DNA from: Ascaris suum
Lineage: Eukaryota > Nematoda > Chromadorea > Rhabditida > Ascarididae
NCBI GenBank assembly: GCA_013433145.1
Contig: CM024187.1
Coordinates: forward strand, 12,540,826-12,604,825
Length of the DNA stretch: 64,000 bases
Direction: 5' to 3'
Below, in pieces: positions 62,641 through 64,000 of the stretch. The notes beneath the pieces were generated by a model. That model had not been told where the DNA came from, ran no database searches, and saw nothing but the letters and a program-made list of their open reading frames with translations. The translations under genes and the position numbers were made by a program. Numbering within the stretch: the stretch's first letter is position 1; each line of letters starts with the position of its first letter.

Positions 62641-64000
62641 TCTCTCAACTTCTGCGACAACACTTTAATAGGAAAAATAAGCTAAGAATGATCACCTTGC
62701 TTACAGTCACATATACATTCGACTGCAATAATCGGAGATAATTTCTACTTCAACATATATATCTAACCAACAAGTCACTGCACCAATTATTCATTGTTCA
62801 GAGTAATATATATACAAGTACCACAAAACGTGCATGTTGTTACGAACACATAGAAAATTAAGCAAGCATGCAAGTGCTAAATATTCAAAGCAGAGGGGTT
62901 GTTGAGAAGAGCAAAAAAAATGTTGAGGAAATTGCATTCTTCTGTAAAATTTGCATCAAAAAAGTGAACAACTACATATCATAAAAATTAACCTCATGTC
63001 AACTTCAGAAAGCAAGTTTATATATACTTACGTCTAACTCAGAAAAATATTGACGTAATTTGTGCGAATGCTGCAAAGACGAATATGACATCCAAAATCA
63101 CTTTTGAGTGCTCTATTTGAAGAGCTTCAGCTGATGTAGAAGAGGACTGGCAGTGTGCTTTGAGATGTTTTGAGATATTCGGAGAGATGTTTTGTTGAAG
63201 AAACCCATCCTCCATCTCCCCCTTCCCAGCGAATCTTGACAGAGACAACATTAATGTTTTTTTTCGTTTCACAGCATGACTGCAACGACTCTAACGTGAG
63301 GGACAGCTTCAATGAAATTCTCATCGAATATAACGCAAACAGGAGGAACAGCCAGCGATCGCAACCTACTCATAACGTTTATTACCTTTGGATGTTAACG
63401 ATTCTTTGAGAAAAAAAAAATAAGGCGAACGCTAAATCCCCTAAAAATTAGAAAAGAAGACATTCTGCGCCTTGTGTAGGATTCGAATGAAAATCTGATA
63501 AAAGAATGTCGTAGTCTGATGTTTCGAAATTGATAAAGACATAGTGGTTCTTGATTTGCCTAAAAGTCGGAGCATTTAAATATTGATATATGAGATTAGT
63601 GAGACCAGTTGAAAGAAATTTCTTATAATTCGGAGACACAAAAATGAGCATTAAATTTTCAGCTGTAACTTATGAAATCCCTCAAACAGAGAAGAGTTTC
63701 TCATCTTCCCCCCTTGTTTGGTGATGTCCAAAGTAACCGTCGAACAATTCAAAAGTAGTTATACTAGAAAAAGAGATGGCCTGAAATTCTTGCATGAAAA
63801 AGGCAGCACATCCAAATCTCGAGAATCACATCTAAAACCTGCAAAAGAGCCATTGCGTAAGTGTCCATGAACATGTGCGTTGAATGTTGAGTAATTGAAG
63901 CGCATAATTGCATTTATACGCCTTAGATGTGTCACTGCCAAAATAGAACTTCCCATAACTCATAGTTGGAATGGTCAGGTATTGCAGTATTCCGGATCGG
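62641..64000. other. Right-end non-coding stretch
   Basis: AT-rich, with short ORFs only and no recognised exon or RNA gene. Confidence 0.45.

Overview
This is eukaryotic, AT-rich DNA from a nematode, most likely a parasitic clade V (strongylid/hookworm-like) species. The evidence is short coding exons separated by introns of about 50 bp to more than 3 kb, with GT(A/G)AG donors and TTTTCAG-type acceptors, gene families typical of nematodes, several (TA)n microsatellites over 110 bp, decayed non-LTR retrotransposons, and a perfect 22-nt nematode SL1 spliced-leader sequence at 5988-6009. Open reading frames alone are of little use here, so genes were rebuilt from exons whose splice sites and reading phases agree and whose translations match known families.

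Five genes were rebuilt, all on the minus strand. (1) 3964-10599: a claudin/PMP22-like small membrane protein in seven exons. Its introns hold the SL1-tagged insertion and a tRNA-like sequence. (2) 22276-28394: a Cys-loop ligand-gated ion channel subunit (LGIC-A) with extracellular domain, TM1, TM2, TM3 and TM4. Its Cys-loop and TM1-TM2 linker are divergent, and a 187-bp TA tract sits in an intron. (3) 33237-34076: the 5' part (signal peptide and first half of the ligand-binding domain) of a second Cys-loop channel (LGIC-B), upstream of LGIC-A in the same orientation. No clear 3' exons were found, so it may be truncated or have diverged exons. (4) 38291-43117: a Ser-rich soluble protein of unknown function with a C-terminal PDZ-ligand-like ETTV. 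(5) 43569-49632: nicotinamide-mononucleotide adenylyltransferase (NMNAT), six exons, all phases consistent.

The rest is intergenic or intronic: relics of LINE reverse transcriptases (12320-12652 minus, 58868-59210 plus, 62070-62640 plus, weak ones at 19562-19771 and 59838-60050), an 82-bp tandem duplication, tRNA-like fragments, a polypurine tract in an NMNAT intron, and GC-richer islands with interrupted frames (30060-30740, 43160-43540). From 49.7 kb to the right end no convincing multi-exon gene was found. NMNAT makes NAD+, the channels and the claudin-like protein are membrane proteins, and nothing shows that these genes act in one pathway.
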